The translations under genes and the position numbers were made by a program. The notes under the pieces were generated by a model. The model was not told where the DNA came from, did not search any database, and saw nothing but the letters and a program-made list of their open reading frames with translations. Shown here piece after piece: positions 1 through 7,550 of a DNA stretch of 58,792 bases. This stretch comes from Sphaerochaeta sp. Phil3 (GTDB taxonomy: Bacteria > Spirochaetota > Spirochaetia > Sphaerochaetales > Sphaerochaetaceae): NCBI GenBank assembly GCA_001940825.1, contig MSGT01000052.1, positions 1 to 58,792 of the forward strand. Reading direction: 5' to 3'. Numbering within the stretch: position 1 is the first letter of the stretch; each line of letters starts with the position of its first letter.

Positions 1-239
1 GTCTTCAACAGCCCCAACGGCCCAGTAGGCCCCAAGCGCCCAAAGAGCCACAACGGCCCCAAGGATGGATGCTCTCCTTCGATTCCCATCCCCCAATCCC
101 CCAGCTTTTCGTGAAGAACCAGATTTTTTAACGAAGTTGCACAACTCATTGTCACAGAAAAACGGATTTTGGTGACATCCACCAGAGACAGACTTCTTTG
201 AACTTTTGATTTGCAAATGAACGCTGTCTTGTCATTGTT
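1..239. other. Window-edge region without a supported gene
   Basis: No complete gene is visible. On the minus strand an open frame runs off the window edge, and its last readable part (about positions 1-75) is hydrophobic and Ala/Gly/Trp rich after an Arg-rich stretch, so it could be the 5' part of a membrane protein. No start codon with a ribosome binding site supports it. The stretch also holds one copy of a 36-bp element (121-156) found again at 29591-29626. Confidence 0.3.
121..156 (-). repeat. 36-bp dispersed element, copy 1
   Basis: On the minus strand this reads TGTGACAATGAGTTGT followed 16 nt later by an A-run and ATCT. The copy at 29591-29626 has the same length, the same 16-nt core and the same A-rich end. 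In both copies a GTGACA follows shortly downstream on the plus strand (172-177 here), pairing with the TGTCAC inside the element (150-155) as an inverted repeat. It could be a promoter/operator block or the remnant of a coding segment, since both copies translate to a Cys-Asp-Asn-Glu-Leu stretch. Function unknown. Confidence 0.5.
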
Positions 240-824
240 TCATTCAAACAGCATCAGTAGGCTGTCCACCAGGCGGTTGAGCTCCCAGTCCGTATCTTCG
301 CAACCTAGAGCTGCGGCCGCTTCCGGTGTGGCTGCAAGCTTTGCAAGACAGTCCTGCACTGCGCATGAGAAGAGCTCTCCAGCGGCATCGGTGTCTGGAA
401 TGTTCAGCCAGCTGCGCTGTACACAGTACTCGAGGGCTACTTTGACGCGGGCTGTGACCATTGATTCCAGTTCGTGGGCTATTGTGGAGAAACTAGGGTG
501 GTAGAGCCTTTGCTGCTGTGCCACGGCATAGTAGTGGGAAAGAGGTGGTTCAGCGAATGTTTCAATGAAACTTTCAATCAATGAGACCAAAAGGCTCTGC
601 GCATCCTTTGCCTTGAAGTCAACTACGAATGCCTTTTCTGCAAGCAGGTCATGGCAGTGATCCATCATGCTTTGGATTATGTCGTCCTTGCTTTTGAAGT
701 GGCTGTACAGACTGGACTTTCTAAGCCCGGTCGCCGTTGCTATGTCTAGGATGCTTACGTTCGCAAGCCCTTTTTCATGTCCAAGCTCCAGTGTCTTTAG
801 GATTATGTCTTCGTTCGTGTTCAT
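240..824 (-). CDS. TetR/AcrR-family transcriptional regulator
   Basis: A 194-residue protein with an N-terminal helix-turn-helix (about residues 8-50; the recognition-helix region reads TGLRKSSLYSHFKSKDDI, typical of TetR) and an all-helical C-terminal ligand/dimer domain of the usual family length. It should act as a cytoplasmic dimeric repressor that leaves DNA on ligand binding. It is transcribed away from rplU, and the intergenic DNA carries a palindrome (891-910) suited to autoregulation. No efflux pump or enzyme stands next to it in the window, so its target is unknown; the gene running off the left edge is a candidate. The start ATG is preceded by a modest GAGAAG ribosome binding site. 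Confidence 0.85.
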   Translation of the reverse strand: MNTNEDIILKTLELGHEKGLANVSILDIATATGLRKSSLYSHFKSKDDIIQSMMDHCHDLLAEKAFVVDFKAKDAQSLLVSLIESFIETFAEPPLSHYYAVAQQQRLYHPSFSTIAHELESMVTARVKVALEYCVQRSWLNIPDTDAAGELFSCAVQDCLAKLAATPEAAAALGCEDTDWELNRLVDSLLMLFE

Positions 825-890
825 GGTTGCTTCTCATGTATTTTTACAGACTTCTTCAAGTCCTTACAAAGTCCTCCTTTTCCAAAATAT

Positions 891-910
891 ACGAACGAAT
901 GTTCGTTCGT
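891..910. promoter_or_regulatory. Palindromic operator, probably for the TetR regulator
   Basis: The sequence ACGAACGAATGTTCGTTCGT has two 9-bp inverted arms around a 2-bp centre. It lies between the divergent TetR gene and rplU, about 65 bp upstream of the TetR start. Length and symmetry match TetR-family operators. Binding by the adjacent regulator is inferred from position. Confidence 0.65.
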
Positions 911-1010
911 CAAGCTTGCTTTTTCGCTTTTTCCAACGTAATGCTATGGAACAAGGACAGGGGTTTTGGGTATAAAGCTTAGGAAATCAAATTTTAAGGA
1001 TGTGTTTTCA

Positions 1011-1322
1011 ATGTACGCACTCGTAGAAATTCTTGGAAAGCAGTACAAGGCAGAAGAAGGAAAGTCCATCCAGGTCGATCTCGTCAAGGCTGAGGTCGGC
1101 GGGACAGTAACATACGATTCCGTCCTTGCAGTTGTCAAAGAAGATGAAGTCAAGTTTGGCGCTCCATACGTTGAAGGTGCCAGCATTGTAGCCACACTCG
1201 AGTCCAACATCAAGGACGACAAGGTTCGTGTCTACAAGTTCCGCAGGAGAAAGGGATATCGCAGGACCCAGGGTCATCGTCAGCAGTATTCCATTCTCAA
1301 GATCGAAAAGATCAACGCTTAA
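1011..1322 (+). CDS. rplU: 50S ribosomal protein L21
   Basis: A 103-residue protein with the L21 signature: MYALVEILGKQYKAEEG at the N-terminus and a basic C-terminal tail with the conserved FRRRKGYRRTQGHRQ block that contacts 23S rRNA. The chosen ATG has a TAAGGA ribosome binding site 10 nt upstream; an in-frame TTG 45 nt earlier would add a non-conserved extension. It is the first gene of the rplU-rpmA-obgE-nadD-yqeK-rsfS operon. No gene for the Prp ribosomal protease separates L21 from L27, in keeping with the L27 sequence, which has no cleavable N-terminal extension. Confidence 0.97.
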   Translation: MYALVEILGKQYKAEEGKSIQVDLVKAEVGGTVTYDSVLAVVKEDEVKFGAPYVEGASIVATLESNIKDDKVRVYKFRRRKGYRRTQGHRQQYSILKIEKINA

Positions 1323-1334
1323 GGGAGGCAATCA

Positions 1335-1589
1335 ATGGCTCATCATAAAGGTGGTGGTTCATCCAGAAACGGAAGAGACTCTAATGCACAGCGCCTTGGC
1401 GTAAAGCGTTACGGCGGACAGGTCGTGAAGGGCGGCGAGATCCTCGTTCGTCAGCACGGCACAAAGATTCACCCGGGTCAGAACGTTGGCTTGGGCTCAG
1501 ACTACACACTCTTTGCAAAGGTTGGTGGAAAGGTTCTTTACCACTCAAGGAACAACCGCAACTATGTTAGCATAGTCGTCGAAGAGTAA
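1335..1589 (+). CDS. rpmA: 50S ribosomal protein L27
   Basis: An 84-residue L27. The N-terminus starts directly with [16 protein letters not shown], the flexible arm that reaches the peptidyl-transferase centre, without the Firmicutes-type extension that needs Prp cleavage. The middle carries the conserved [11 protein letters not shown] and [11 protein letters not shown] blocks. It begins 12 nt after rplU with an AGGGAGG ribosome binding site and is followed 18 nt later by obgE, the usual conserved order. Confidence 0.97.
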   Translation: MAHHKGGGSSRNGRDSNAQRLGVKRYGGQVVKGGEILVRQHGTKIHPGQNVGLGSDYTLFAKVGGKVLYHSRNNRNYVSIVVEE

Positions 1590-1607
1590 ATTCGAGAAAA
1601 GATCTCT

Positions 1608-2675
1608 ATGTTTGGTTTTTCAGATGAAACCTATATCGACATTGCCTCCGGAAACGGAGGCAATGGCTGTGTTTCCTTCAGGCGTGAGAAGTTCGTAGCC
1701 AAAGGCGGCCCTGACGGCGGCGATGGCGGAAAGGGCGGAGACGTCGTCTTCGTCGTGAAGAACAATCTAAGGACGCTTGCACATCTCAAGGTCATACGTT
1801 CCTTCCGTGCAGAGAACGGCAGGGGCGGCAGCGGTGCACGTTGCTACGGCCGCAACGGAAACGACATGGAGATACCGGTTCCACCTGGGACCGTGATCAA
1901 GGACGCCAGCACAGGTGAGGTCATAAAGGACCTTACGGGCGTTGACCGCTTCGTGTTCCTCAAAGGCGGTCGCGGCGGACTTGGCAACTATCATTTCAGA
2001 ACCTCCACTAGACAGGCTCCAAAGTTCGCTCAGCCAGGCGAGCCAGGTGTTGAAATGAGAGTTGGAGTGGAGCTTTTGGTCATAGCGGACGTGGGTTTCG
2101 TAGGGTTCCCAAACGCAGGTAAGAGCTCCCTTATGAACATGCTCACCAATGCACGCAGCAAGGTGGCATCATATCCGTTTACAACGAAGATACCTCAGCT
2201 TGGCATGATGCGACTTGGAGACCAAGATGTCGTGATTGCAGACATACCTGGAATCATAGAAGGTGCAAGCCGGGGCGCAGGCATGGGCTTCAAGTTTCTC
2301 AAACACATTGCAAGAACGGGAGGTTTGGCATACCTCATTGATATGTCGGACCCTCAGTTCCTTGACCAATATGAACTTCTGAGGAATGAGCTTGGCACAT
2401 ATTCGCCGGATCTCCTTGAAAAGAGGGAGGTCCTCATTGGTACGAAGCTGGACGAAGACGGAGCTGCCGATAACTTTGAGAAATTCAAGGCAAAATACGC
2501 AGACAAGAAGGTCTTTGGAATGAGCATATTCGATGAAGATTCCGTCAAGCCAATCATGAAGGCGTTTGTGGATATGCTGGAGGAACCTTCCGTCGAAAAA
2601 GGGTTCACAACAAAGCCAAACGAAGACGCCTTCTACCCGGAGACTGACGATAGGTTCATGCCTCAGGACGAGTGA
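1608..2675 (+). CDS. obgE: Obg family GTPase (ribosome assembly, stress control)
   Basis: A 355-residue GTPase. Residues 1-158 form the Gly-rich Obg fold (GNGGNGCVSFRREKF and many GG repeats). The G domain follows, with the P-loop GFPNAGKSS, the switch II motif ADIPGIIEGA and a NKxD-like GTKLDED. The short acidic C-terminal tail is not the full Obg C-terminal domain found in Gram-positives. Obg proteins bind the 50S subunit and couple assembly to (p)ppGpp level. The gene is co-transcribed with rpmA upstream and nadD downstream. Confidence 0.96.
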   Translation: MFGFSDETYIDIASGNGGNGCVSFRREKFVAKGGPDGGDGGKGGDVVFVVKNNLRTLAHLKVIRSFRAENGRGGSGARCYGRNGNDMEIPVPPGTVIKDASTGEVIKDLTGVDRFVFLKGGRGGLGNYHFRTSTRQAPKFAQPGEPGVEMRVGVELLVIADVGFVGFPNAGKSSLMNMLTNARSKVASYPFTTKIPQLGMMRLGDQDVVIADIPGIIEGASRGAGMGFKFLKHIARTGGLAYLIDMSDPQFLDQYELLRNELGTYSPDLLEKREVLIGTKLDEDGAADNFEKFKAKYADKKVFGMSIFDEDSVKPIMKAFVDMLEEPSVEKGFTTKPNEDAFYPETDDRFMPQDE

Positions 2676-2700
2676 GCAAATGGGTGAGGGAAGAGACGAA

Positions 2701-3306
2701 ATGAAGGTTGCCATGCTTGGAGGAAGTTTCGACCCCGTTCATTTGGGTCATTTGTTCCTTCTTCACTGTGCGATTTCCATGTCTGACTATGATACGTTCA
2801 TAGTCGTCCCAGCCGCTTTGAGCAACTTCAAGCGCACCAACGCACCAAAGGCCACGGACAAAGACAGGCTTGAGATGCTGCGCCTTGCACTTCTTGACTA
2901 CAAAGATGTCTATCCGCAGGACTGTGATGCAGACATAAGACTTTCCACCATGGAGCTGGACCGCGGAGGGGTCTCGTATACATACGACACCGTCATGGAC
3001 TTGAAACGCGACATGGACATCCATGGCCGGCTTGGTCTCATAATGGGAGACGACCAAATTCCTTCTCTAGCCCGATGGTATCGATTCGACGACCTCAAGC
3101 GAGAGGTTCGTTTCCTTGTATGCCGCCGCAATCAGGACGGAGCCCTCTGGACCCTTATGCCTGAAGGTGTCGTATATTCGAAGATTGAACCTTCCGGACT
3201 AGCTCCGCAATCGTCAAGCGGTTTCAGAGCGGATGTCCACAGTAGAATGGGGGACCTTTCCCCAAGGGTTGCAGAGTATGTCAGAGAACACAACCTATAC
3301 AGCTGA
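2701..3306 (+). CDS. nadD: Nicotinate-nucleotide adenylyltransferase
   Basis: A 201-residue nucleotidyltransferase making deamido-NAD from nicotinate mononucleotide and ATP. The N-terminus MKVAMLGGSFDPVHLGHL carries the GSFDPxHxGH motif. The family normally has a late ISxTxxR motif; here the corresponding end reads SGFRADVHSRMGDLSPRVAEYV, so the exact motif is weak. An alternative in-frame ATG lies at 2680; 2701 is preferred because the conserved beta-strand starts there and a GAGGGAAG ribosome binding site precedes it. It overlaps the start of yqeK by 29 nt. Confidence 0.9.
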   Translation: MKVAMLGGSFDPVHLGHLFLLHCAISMSDYDTFIVVPAALSNFKRTNAPKATDKDRLEMLRLALLDYKDVYPQDCDADIRLSTMELDRGGVSYTYDTVMDLKRDMDIHGRLGLIMGDDQIPSLARWYRFDDLKREVRFLVCRRNQDGALWTLMPEGVVYSKIEPSGLAPQSSSGFRADVHSRMGDLSPRVAEYVREHNLYS

Positions 3307-3970
3307 TGTGATTGCAAACATAGAAGACCTGGACGGTTTCCTGAAAGGAAAGGTCTCAGAAAAGAGGTACATCCATAGCCAAGGTGTCGCTGCAACTACG
3401 GCCAGGCTCTTGGAACTGTATCCATCCAACAACTACCCAAAGACATGGAAGGGCTTTGATGCAGCGTACTTCTGCGGACTTGCTCATGATATCGCACGGG
3501 AGATGGACGATGCCTCAATCCTTGCATATTGCCATGAAAACTCTGTGGAACTTACGCAGCAGGAGATCGATGCGCCTGTTCTGGCCCATGGCAAAGTGTC
3601 GGCTGACATCGTCCTTAGGATGTGTCCAGGCTATCCCTCTTCCTGGAAGAGAGCTATAGAAGTCCATACCACGGGAGGTGCTGGAATGGACAGCCTTGCG
3701 CTTGCATTGTTCGTCGCTGATTTCATAGAACCCTCACGAAGGTTCATGACTGACGAAAGACGCTCCTACTACTTGGCCTCGCCAAACCTTGGATCCTGTG
3801 CGTATAGAGTCCTATGTGATATGATAGACCACTGGAGGGAAAGAGGATTCCTTAGCATAGCCAATGGTTCACTTGAAATGAAGGCTGACCTTGAAGCTAA
3901 AGGATGCGACGAAGGCCGGTTTCCATGGATGGACAGAAATGCAGCAGGAGGAGGGCGCAGTTGCTCGTAG
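3278..3970 (+). CDS. yqeK: HD-domain phosphohydrolase, YqeK family (Ap4A hydrolase)
   Basis: A 230-residue HD-domain protein. The first metal-binding His is in KRYIHSQGVAATTARLLELY, the HD pair in FCGLAHDIAREM, and further ligands in VLAHGKVSAD and ALFVADFIEPSRRF, the pattern of YqeK-type symmetrical diadenosine tetraphosphatases. These enzymes usually follow nadD, as here. The ATG at 3278 lies inside the 3' end of nadD. The C-terminal tail, about 30 residues, is Gly/Arg rich and overlaps the next gene. Confidence 0.85.
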   Translation: MSENTTYTADVIANIEDLDGFLKGKVSEKRYIHSQGVAATTARLLELYPSNNYPKTWKGFDAAYFCGLAHDIAREMDDASILAYCHENSVELTQQEIDAPVLAHGKVSADIVLRMCPGYPSSWKRAIEVHTTGGAGMDSLALALFVADFIEPSRRFMTDERRSYYLASPNLGSCAYRVLCDMIDHWRERGFLSIANGSLEMKADLEAKGCDEGRFPWMDRNAAGGGRSCS

Positions 3971-4554
3971 AGAAAGGAAGGCTTCCAAAGGTTCTCTTTG
4001 TTCTTGTGGTCGTTGTGTGCCTGGCCTTTCTATGTTCGTGCACTTCATCCAGCAAGGACTGCTTCTATGCATACTTCGAGGACACCGCATTCATTTTGGT
4101 GTACGACAGGAACCAGGATGCCCTCTATGAAGTGATTCTTCCTCTTGAACCCATACTCCTTTGGGGGAAGGACGCAGGACTGGACTCCATACCCGTCGCG
4201 ATGAGGAACTTCGTGGGCCTCAAGGAAAACGGCTTCCTCGTTGGGACAAGCGGTTCTCTCCAGACCCTGCGCGACATGCTGGACGTCATGGGTGCTGATA
4301 GGGAAGGAGAACCCAGCGGAGCCAAGAGGCTTGCGACGTTTGCGGACAACGTTGCAGTATTGAGCAAAAAACCGTTGTCAGATAATATGAACAGGCTTTG
4401 CGGGCAGGATATGTCCAAAGTCCTGAATGTACTTGAAAACAAAAGTCCAAATGCCGTCTACTACGATGCAAGAGGGCTTTTCGACAACGAAGATTTGAAC
4501 TTCTCCCAGCGGTACTTCACACAGTGGCTGGGCCAGGTTCTTGGAGGATACTGA
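3925..4554 (+). CDS. Predicted lipoprotein of unknown function in the yqeK-rsfS interval
   Basis: A 209-residue protein with a basic N-terminus, a hydrophobic segment VLFVLVVVVCLAFLCSC and a lipobox-like LCSC, so it is probably a lipid-anchored exported protein. In related operons this slot often holds a LytR-CpsA-Psr phosphotransferase. I see none of that family's Arg/Asp motifs, and the protein is about half the usual length. The start at 3925 has a GAAGG site 9 nt upstream; an ATG at 3904 is also possible. It overlaps yqeK and its stop overlaps the rsfS start. Function not assigned. Confidence 0.6.
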   Translation: MDGQKCSRRRAQLLVEKGRLPKVLFVLVVVVCLAFLCSCTSSSKDCFYAYFEDTAFILVYDRNQDALYEVILPLEPILLWGKDAGLDSIPVAMRNFVGLKENGFLVGTSGSLQTLRDMLDVMGADREGEPSGAKRLATFADNVAVLSKKPLSDNMNRLCGQDMSKVLNVLENKSPNAVYYDARGLFDNEDLNFSQRYFTQWLGQVLGGY

Positions 4555-4895
4555 TGATGAAAGAAGAGATTAGGGAGAAGGCGGCAGCCATAAGCGAATT
4601 CCTCGTTGACCACAAGGGCCTTGAAGTCACAACCATAGACGTGTCTGAGGAATGTTCCTGGACCGAATGCTTTGTGATCTGCACAGTCACGAGCCTTGGG
4701 CATCTAAGAGGTCTGGCACGTGAGCTCTGGGGCCTTTTGGATGAGCTTGGACTTGAAGTGAACAACCGACACAAGGCCGTTGGCGACGACGGCTGGGAGC
4801 TCATCGACTGCGGAGACATCGTGATCCATCTCATGAGCCAGGAGCTCAGGGACTTCTATTCGCTTGAGAAGCTTTGGCAGAAGATTGGAAAATAG
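4554..4895 (+). CDS. rsfS: Ribosomal silencing factor RsfS
   Basis: A 113-residue RsfS/Iojap protein, which binds L14 and blocks subunit joining when nutrients run out. Recognisable parts are the N-terminal helix, the strand TTIDVSEECSWTECFVICTVTS, the GLEVNNRHKAVGDDGWELIDCGDIVIHLM core and the C-terminal RDFYSLEKLW, all hallmarks of the family. Two adjacent ATGs (4554 and 4557) sit 6 and 9 nt after a GGAGG. The gene overlaps the lipoprotein stop and ends the operon, meeting the convergent amidohydrolase gene 1 nt later. Confidence 0.95.
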   Translation: MMKEEIREKAAAISEFLVDHKGLEVTTIDVSEECSWTECFVICTVTSLGHLRGLARELWGLLDELGLEVNNRHKAVGDDGWELIDCGDIVIHLMSQELRDFYSLEKLWQKIGK

Positions 4896-4896
4896 T

Positions 4897-6480
4897 TCAC
4901 CTGGCTTGGCAGCAAGCTTTGACCACTGCACCGCTCCTACTTCCAGTAGGGGCGTTTTCGTATACGGCGAACTCCCCGTTGACCATCACATACTCCAGGC
5001 CTGTACACATTGCAAAAGGATTGGAAGGGTTTGAATTGTCATGAAGCGTCCTTGGGTCGAACACTACGATGTCAGCCTTCATGCCTTCTTGGATTGCGCC
5101 TCTGTCTTCGATTCCAAGTCTCTTCGCTACCTTGGATGTCATCTTTGAGATTGCTTCAGACAAAGTCGCAACCTGGTCTTTCAGACACATCGTCTCCAAT
5201 AGATGTATGGCGGCGTTGGCGCTTCTTGGATGGCAGAGTTCTCCAGTATAAAGGGCATCCGTTCCAAAAAGCATGAGCGGATCCTTGAATATCCTTCTAA
5301 GGTTCGCCGTGCTTTGGGTTATGTCTGTCATGAGTGCAAGCTCGCTTTCCTTTGATAGCAGGAGGAACAAGGTGTCGAACGGGTCTTTGCCTAGCTTTTC
5401 AGATGCTTCCTTCAATGTCATGCCATCGTATTCCGGGGAACTCTCAAGGCTTGCTATGGTTATGTCGTCCCAGGTGCACAGCTCCACTATGCTGTCCCAT
5501 CCATGCGGGTGCATGATCTCCTCAATTGTGTGCGCCCTTAGCGAGGGATTGCTCTCCATTTCTGCAAGGGTCCTCGAAAGCTCGTCCTTCTCCAATCTGA
5601 GGAGAAACGGTGGCAACAGACTGAACAGGCTTGTGCTTCCGTATTCGTATGGATATTGGTCGAACTGTACGTCAAAGCCTTCGTCCTTGAAGCGGTGTAT
5701 CTTTCCAAGCACTTCGTCCACTTTGCTTTGGTTCGCCCTGCCAATGGCTTTGAGGTGGGAGATTTCAAGTCTTACACCGGTCTTCCTTACATATCCAAGC
5801 ACTTCGTCTATGGACTGGAGTATTTCGTCCCCCTCGCATCTGTGATGCACTGCAAATATGCCGTCATGTTTCTTCACTGTTTCAAGCAGTTTGGTGATTT
5901 CATATTCGTCTGCAAAGAGGCATGGTGCATAGTACAGCCCCGTCGATAGCCCAAAACAGCCTTGTTGCAGCGAGATTTCAAGCAGCCGGCACATTCTGAA
6001 CACTTCTTTCTGTGTCGCCGTCCTGTTTGGATTTCCTTCCATGGCCATCATGCGAAGCATGCTGTGGCTTTGGAGGAACCCCATGTTGATGCCCGGTTCA
6101 AGCTTTTGTGAGAACGACTGGAAATCCGTCCAATCCCATGGCTTTGCATAGTGTCCAAGTATGTCGGCGAAGACAGCTGGGTCCTCAAGTCTTCTTGGAT
6201 AGACTCCAATGCCGCAGTTTCCGGATAGGTCGAACGTTATGCCCTGCTGGGCCTTGTGCGTCATGGTAGGGTTCCTCTTCGCTTCAAGCTCGCTGTGTGC
6301 GTGTATGTCCATGAAGCCAGGGCATAGGACTTTGCCATCCAGGTCAATCACAGAGAAGGAGGATGGAGCCTTCAGGTCCTTGCCAACGGCTGCAACAAGC
6401 GAGCCGACCACAAGGACATCGGCCTTGAATGGGGCGTCGCCTTTTCCGTCGATGACGGTGGCGTTTCTGAAGAGCGTCAT
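4897..6480 (-). CDS. N-acyl-D-amino-acid deacylase family amidohydrolase
   Basis: A 527-residue cytoplasmic amidohydrolase of the D-aminoacylase group. It has the N-terminal beta-sandwich start (FRNATVIDGKGDAPFKADV), the metal motif DIHAHSE, the family's NCGIGVYP segment, the HHRCEGDEI and LEISHLKAIG metal-binding strands and a C-terminal return to the small beta-domain (GAIQEGMKADIVVFDP). Such enzymes release the acyl group from N-acyl-D-amino acids or act on related cyclic ureides. It lies 1 nt downstream of the Fic-like gene on the same strand, so the two are likely co-transcribed. An upstream in-frame TTG at 6495 would overlap that gene; the ATG is preferred. Confidence 0.88.
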   Translation of the reverse strand: MTLFRNATVIDGKGDAPFKADVLVVGSLVAAVGKDLKAPSSFSVIDLDGKVLCPGFMDIHAHSELEAKRNPTMTHKAQQGITFDLSGNCGIGVYPRRLEDPAVFADILGHYAKPWDWTDFQSFSQKLEPGINMGFLQSHSMLRMMAMEGNPNRTATQKEVFRMCRLLEISLQQGCFGLSTGLYYAPCLFADEYEITKLLETVKKHDGIFAVHHRCEGDEILQSIDEVLGYVRKTGVRLEISHLKAIGRANQSKVDEVLGKIHRFKDEGFDVQFDQYPYEYGSTSLFSLLPPFLLRLEKDELSRTLAEMESNPSLRAHTIEEIMHPHGWDSIVELCTWDDITIASLESSPEYDGMTLKEASEKLGKDPFDTLFLLLSKESELALMTDITQSTANLRRIFKDPLMLFGTDALYTGELCHPRSANAAIHLLETMCLKDQVATLSEAISKMTSKVAKRLGIEDRGAIQEGMKADIVVFDPRTLHDNSNPSNPFAMCTGLEYVMVNGEFAVYENAPTGSRSGAVVKACCQAR

Positions 6481-6481
6481 A

Positions 6482-7300
6482 CTAGGCCCGTGCAACTGCG
6501 TCCAATATCATGGCCACGAGGGTTTGGCTGTTGCCGCGTATCTTGGTGGAGGCGAGGGCTGCCTTGAGTTCAGGGATCTTGGTCTCCCCAAAGAGAGCTG
6601 GCGGAAGCTTTGCCTTGTACATCTCGTTTGCAAGCAGGATGAAGGCAATGAGGGTGCTTCCTTCCTCGAACGGTGCTATTCTGAGGATTTCAGAGAACAG
6701 GAACGCTGCCCTTGCCACTGGGTGCAGTACTGACCATGGACCTGCGTACTGCTCGAGCATGGCCTCCGTCTCCTGTGACTGCGGGCCGCCAAGCTTGTAG
6801 TAGCCGGCGCTTCTTTCGTTGATTGAACTCATGAGGCGTCTGTGGATGTCAAGGAGTTTCTTCTCGTTGAGGTCGAACGGTATGGAGGAGAGTATGGAGC
6901 TGGCATTGAGGGCCATGACCTGCTGCTTGAGGGTGAGGGACGTCTGGTTCTGCAGGCCTAGAACGCCTTCGAGGGCCTGTGATGTGGTTTCGTCTCCATC
7001 GTATGTCATGGCCTCGAGTATCAACTGGGCCTTTTGCCTGTTGTCCAGTGGCGTGACTATTAGGCTTGAACGTATGGAATCCGCCTTGCTGTAGTCCTGG
7101 ATCCCCGTCCTAAGGCTCCTGTTCTTCATGTATCTTAAGGTTCTTCCATCGGCCGGCTTTTGGGTCCCCACAGGGATGCTCCACACCCAGTCGCCACAGC
7201 GTGCGGCTCCTTCTATCTTGCCTTCTGCGCATAGGGATCTCACGCGCCTTTCGCTTATCCCCCATTTCTGTGCGGCTTCCTTCGTGCTTATATACTCCAT
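6482..7300 (-). CDS. HTH-Fic family protein with a degenerate Fic motif
   Basis: A 272-residue protein. Residues 1-50 are an excisionase-like HTH domain (STKEAAQKWGISERRVRSLC, ending in IPVGTQKPADGRT). The C-terminal half keeps the Fic scaffold, including LLDIHRRLMSS, LHPVARAAFLFSEILRI and the post-motif helix. The catalytic HPFxxGNGR motif, however, reads APFEEGSTL (residues 209-217): the catalytic His is Ala and the anion-hole Asn-Gly-Arg is lost. It should therefore not AMPylate and may work only as a DNA-binding regulator or ligand-binding protein. Divergent from the sugar ABC operon and upstream of the amidohydrolase. Confidence 0.8.
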   Translation of the reverse strand: MEYISTKEAAQKWGISERRVRSLCAEGKIEGAARCGDWVWSIPVGTQKPADGRTLRYMKNRSLRTGIQDYSKADSIRSSLIVTPLDNRQKAQLILEAMTYDGDETTSQALEGVLGLQNQTSLTLKQQVMALNASSILSSIPFDLNEKKLLDIHRRLMSSINERSAGYYKLGGPQSQETEAMLEQYAGPWSVLHPVARAAFLFSEILRIAPFEEGSTLIAFILLANEMYKAKLPPALFGETKIPELKAALASTKIRGNSQTLVAMILDAVARA

Positions 7301-7550
7301 GGAATTCCCTCCAAACCGGTCGTTCTCTCGTTCGTGGTTCTAGGATATTCCGAACTCGGATGGAATTTCAAGTGTCGTTTTACATGGTTTTTACTGGATA
7401 GGGGATATGCTTCTCAAGACGGTGCAACAAATTGCAACATTTTTTGCGTTCTTTGGGCTCTTCATGTAAAAAAAATTTTACTTTTTCCTTTCAAATACAT
7501 CGTTTGTGTGCTACAATTACTAGTAGCATTTTTTCTAGGAGGAGAAAAAC
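7301..7550. promoter_or_regulatory. Divergent intergenic region with the sugar-operon promoter
   Basis: The region separates the Fic-like gene from the sugar ABC operon. A promoter for the operon is visible as TTTCAA (7489-7494), 17 nt, TACAAT (7512-7517), followed by an AGGAGGAG ribosome binding site before the ATG at 7551. Upstream are a 5-bp-arm palindrome TCCGAACTCGGA (7349-7360) and an AT-rich inverted repeat GTAAAA...TTTTAC near 7466-7482, either of which could bind a regulator. Confidence 0.5.

Noticed and set aside
1767-2714. Minus-strand open frames opposite obgE
   Set aside because: Shadows of the obgE coding sequence without start signals or recognisable domains.
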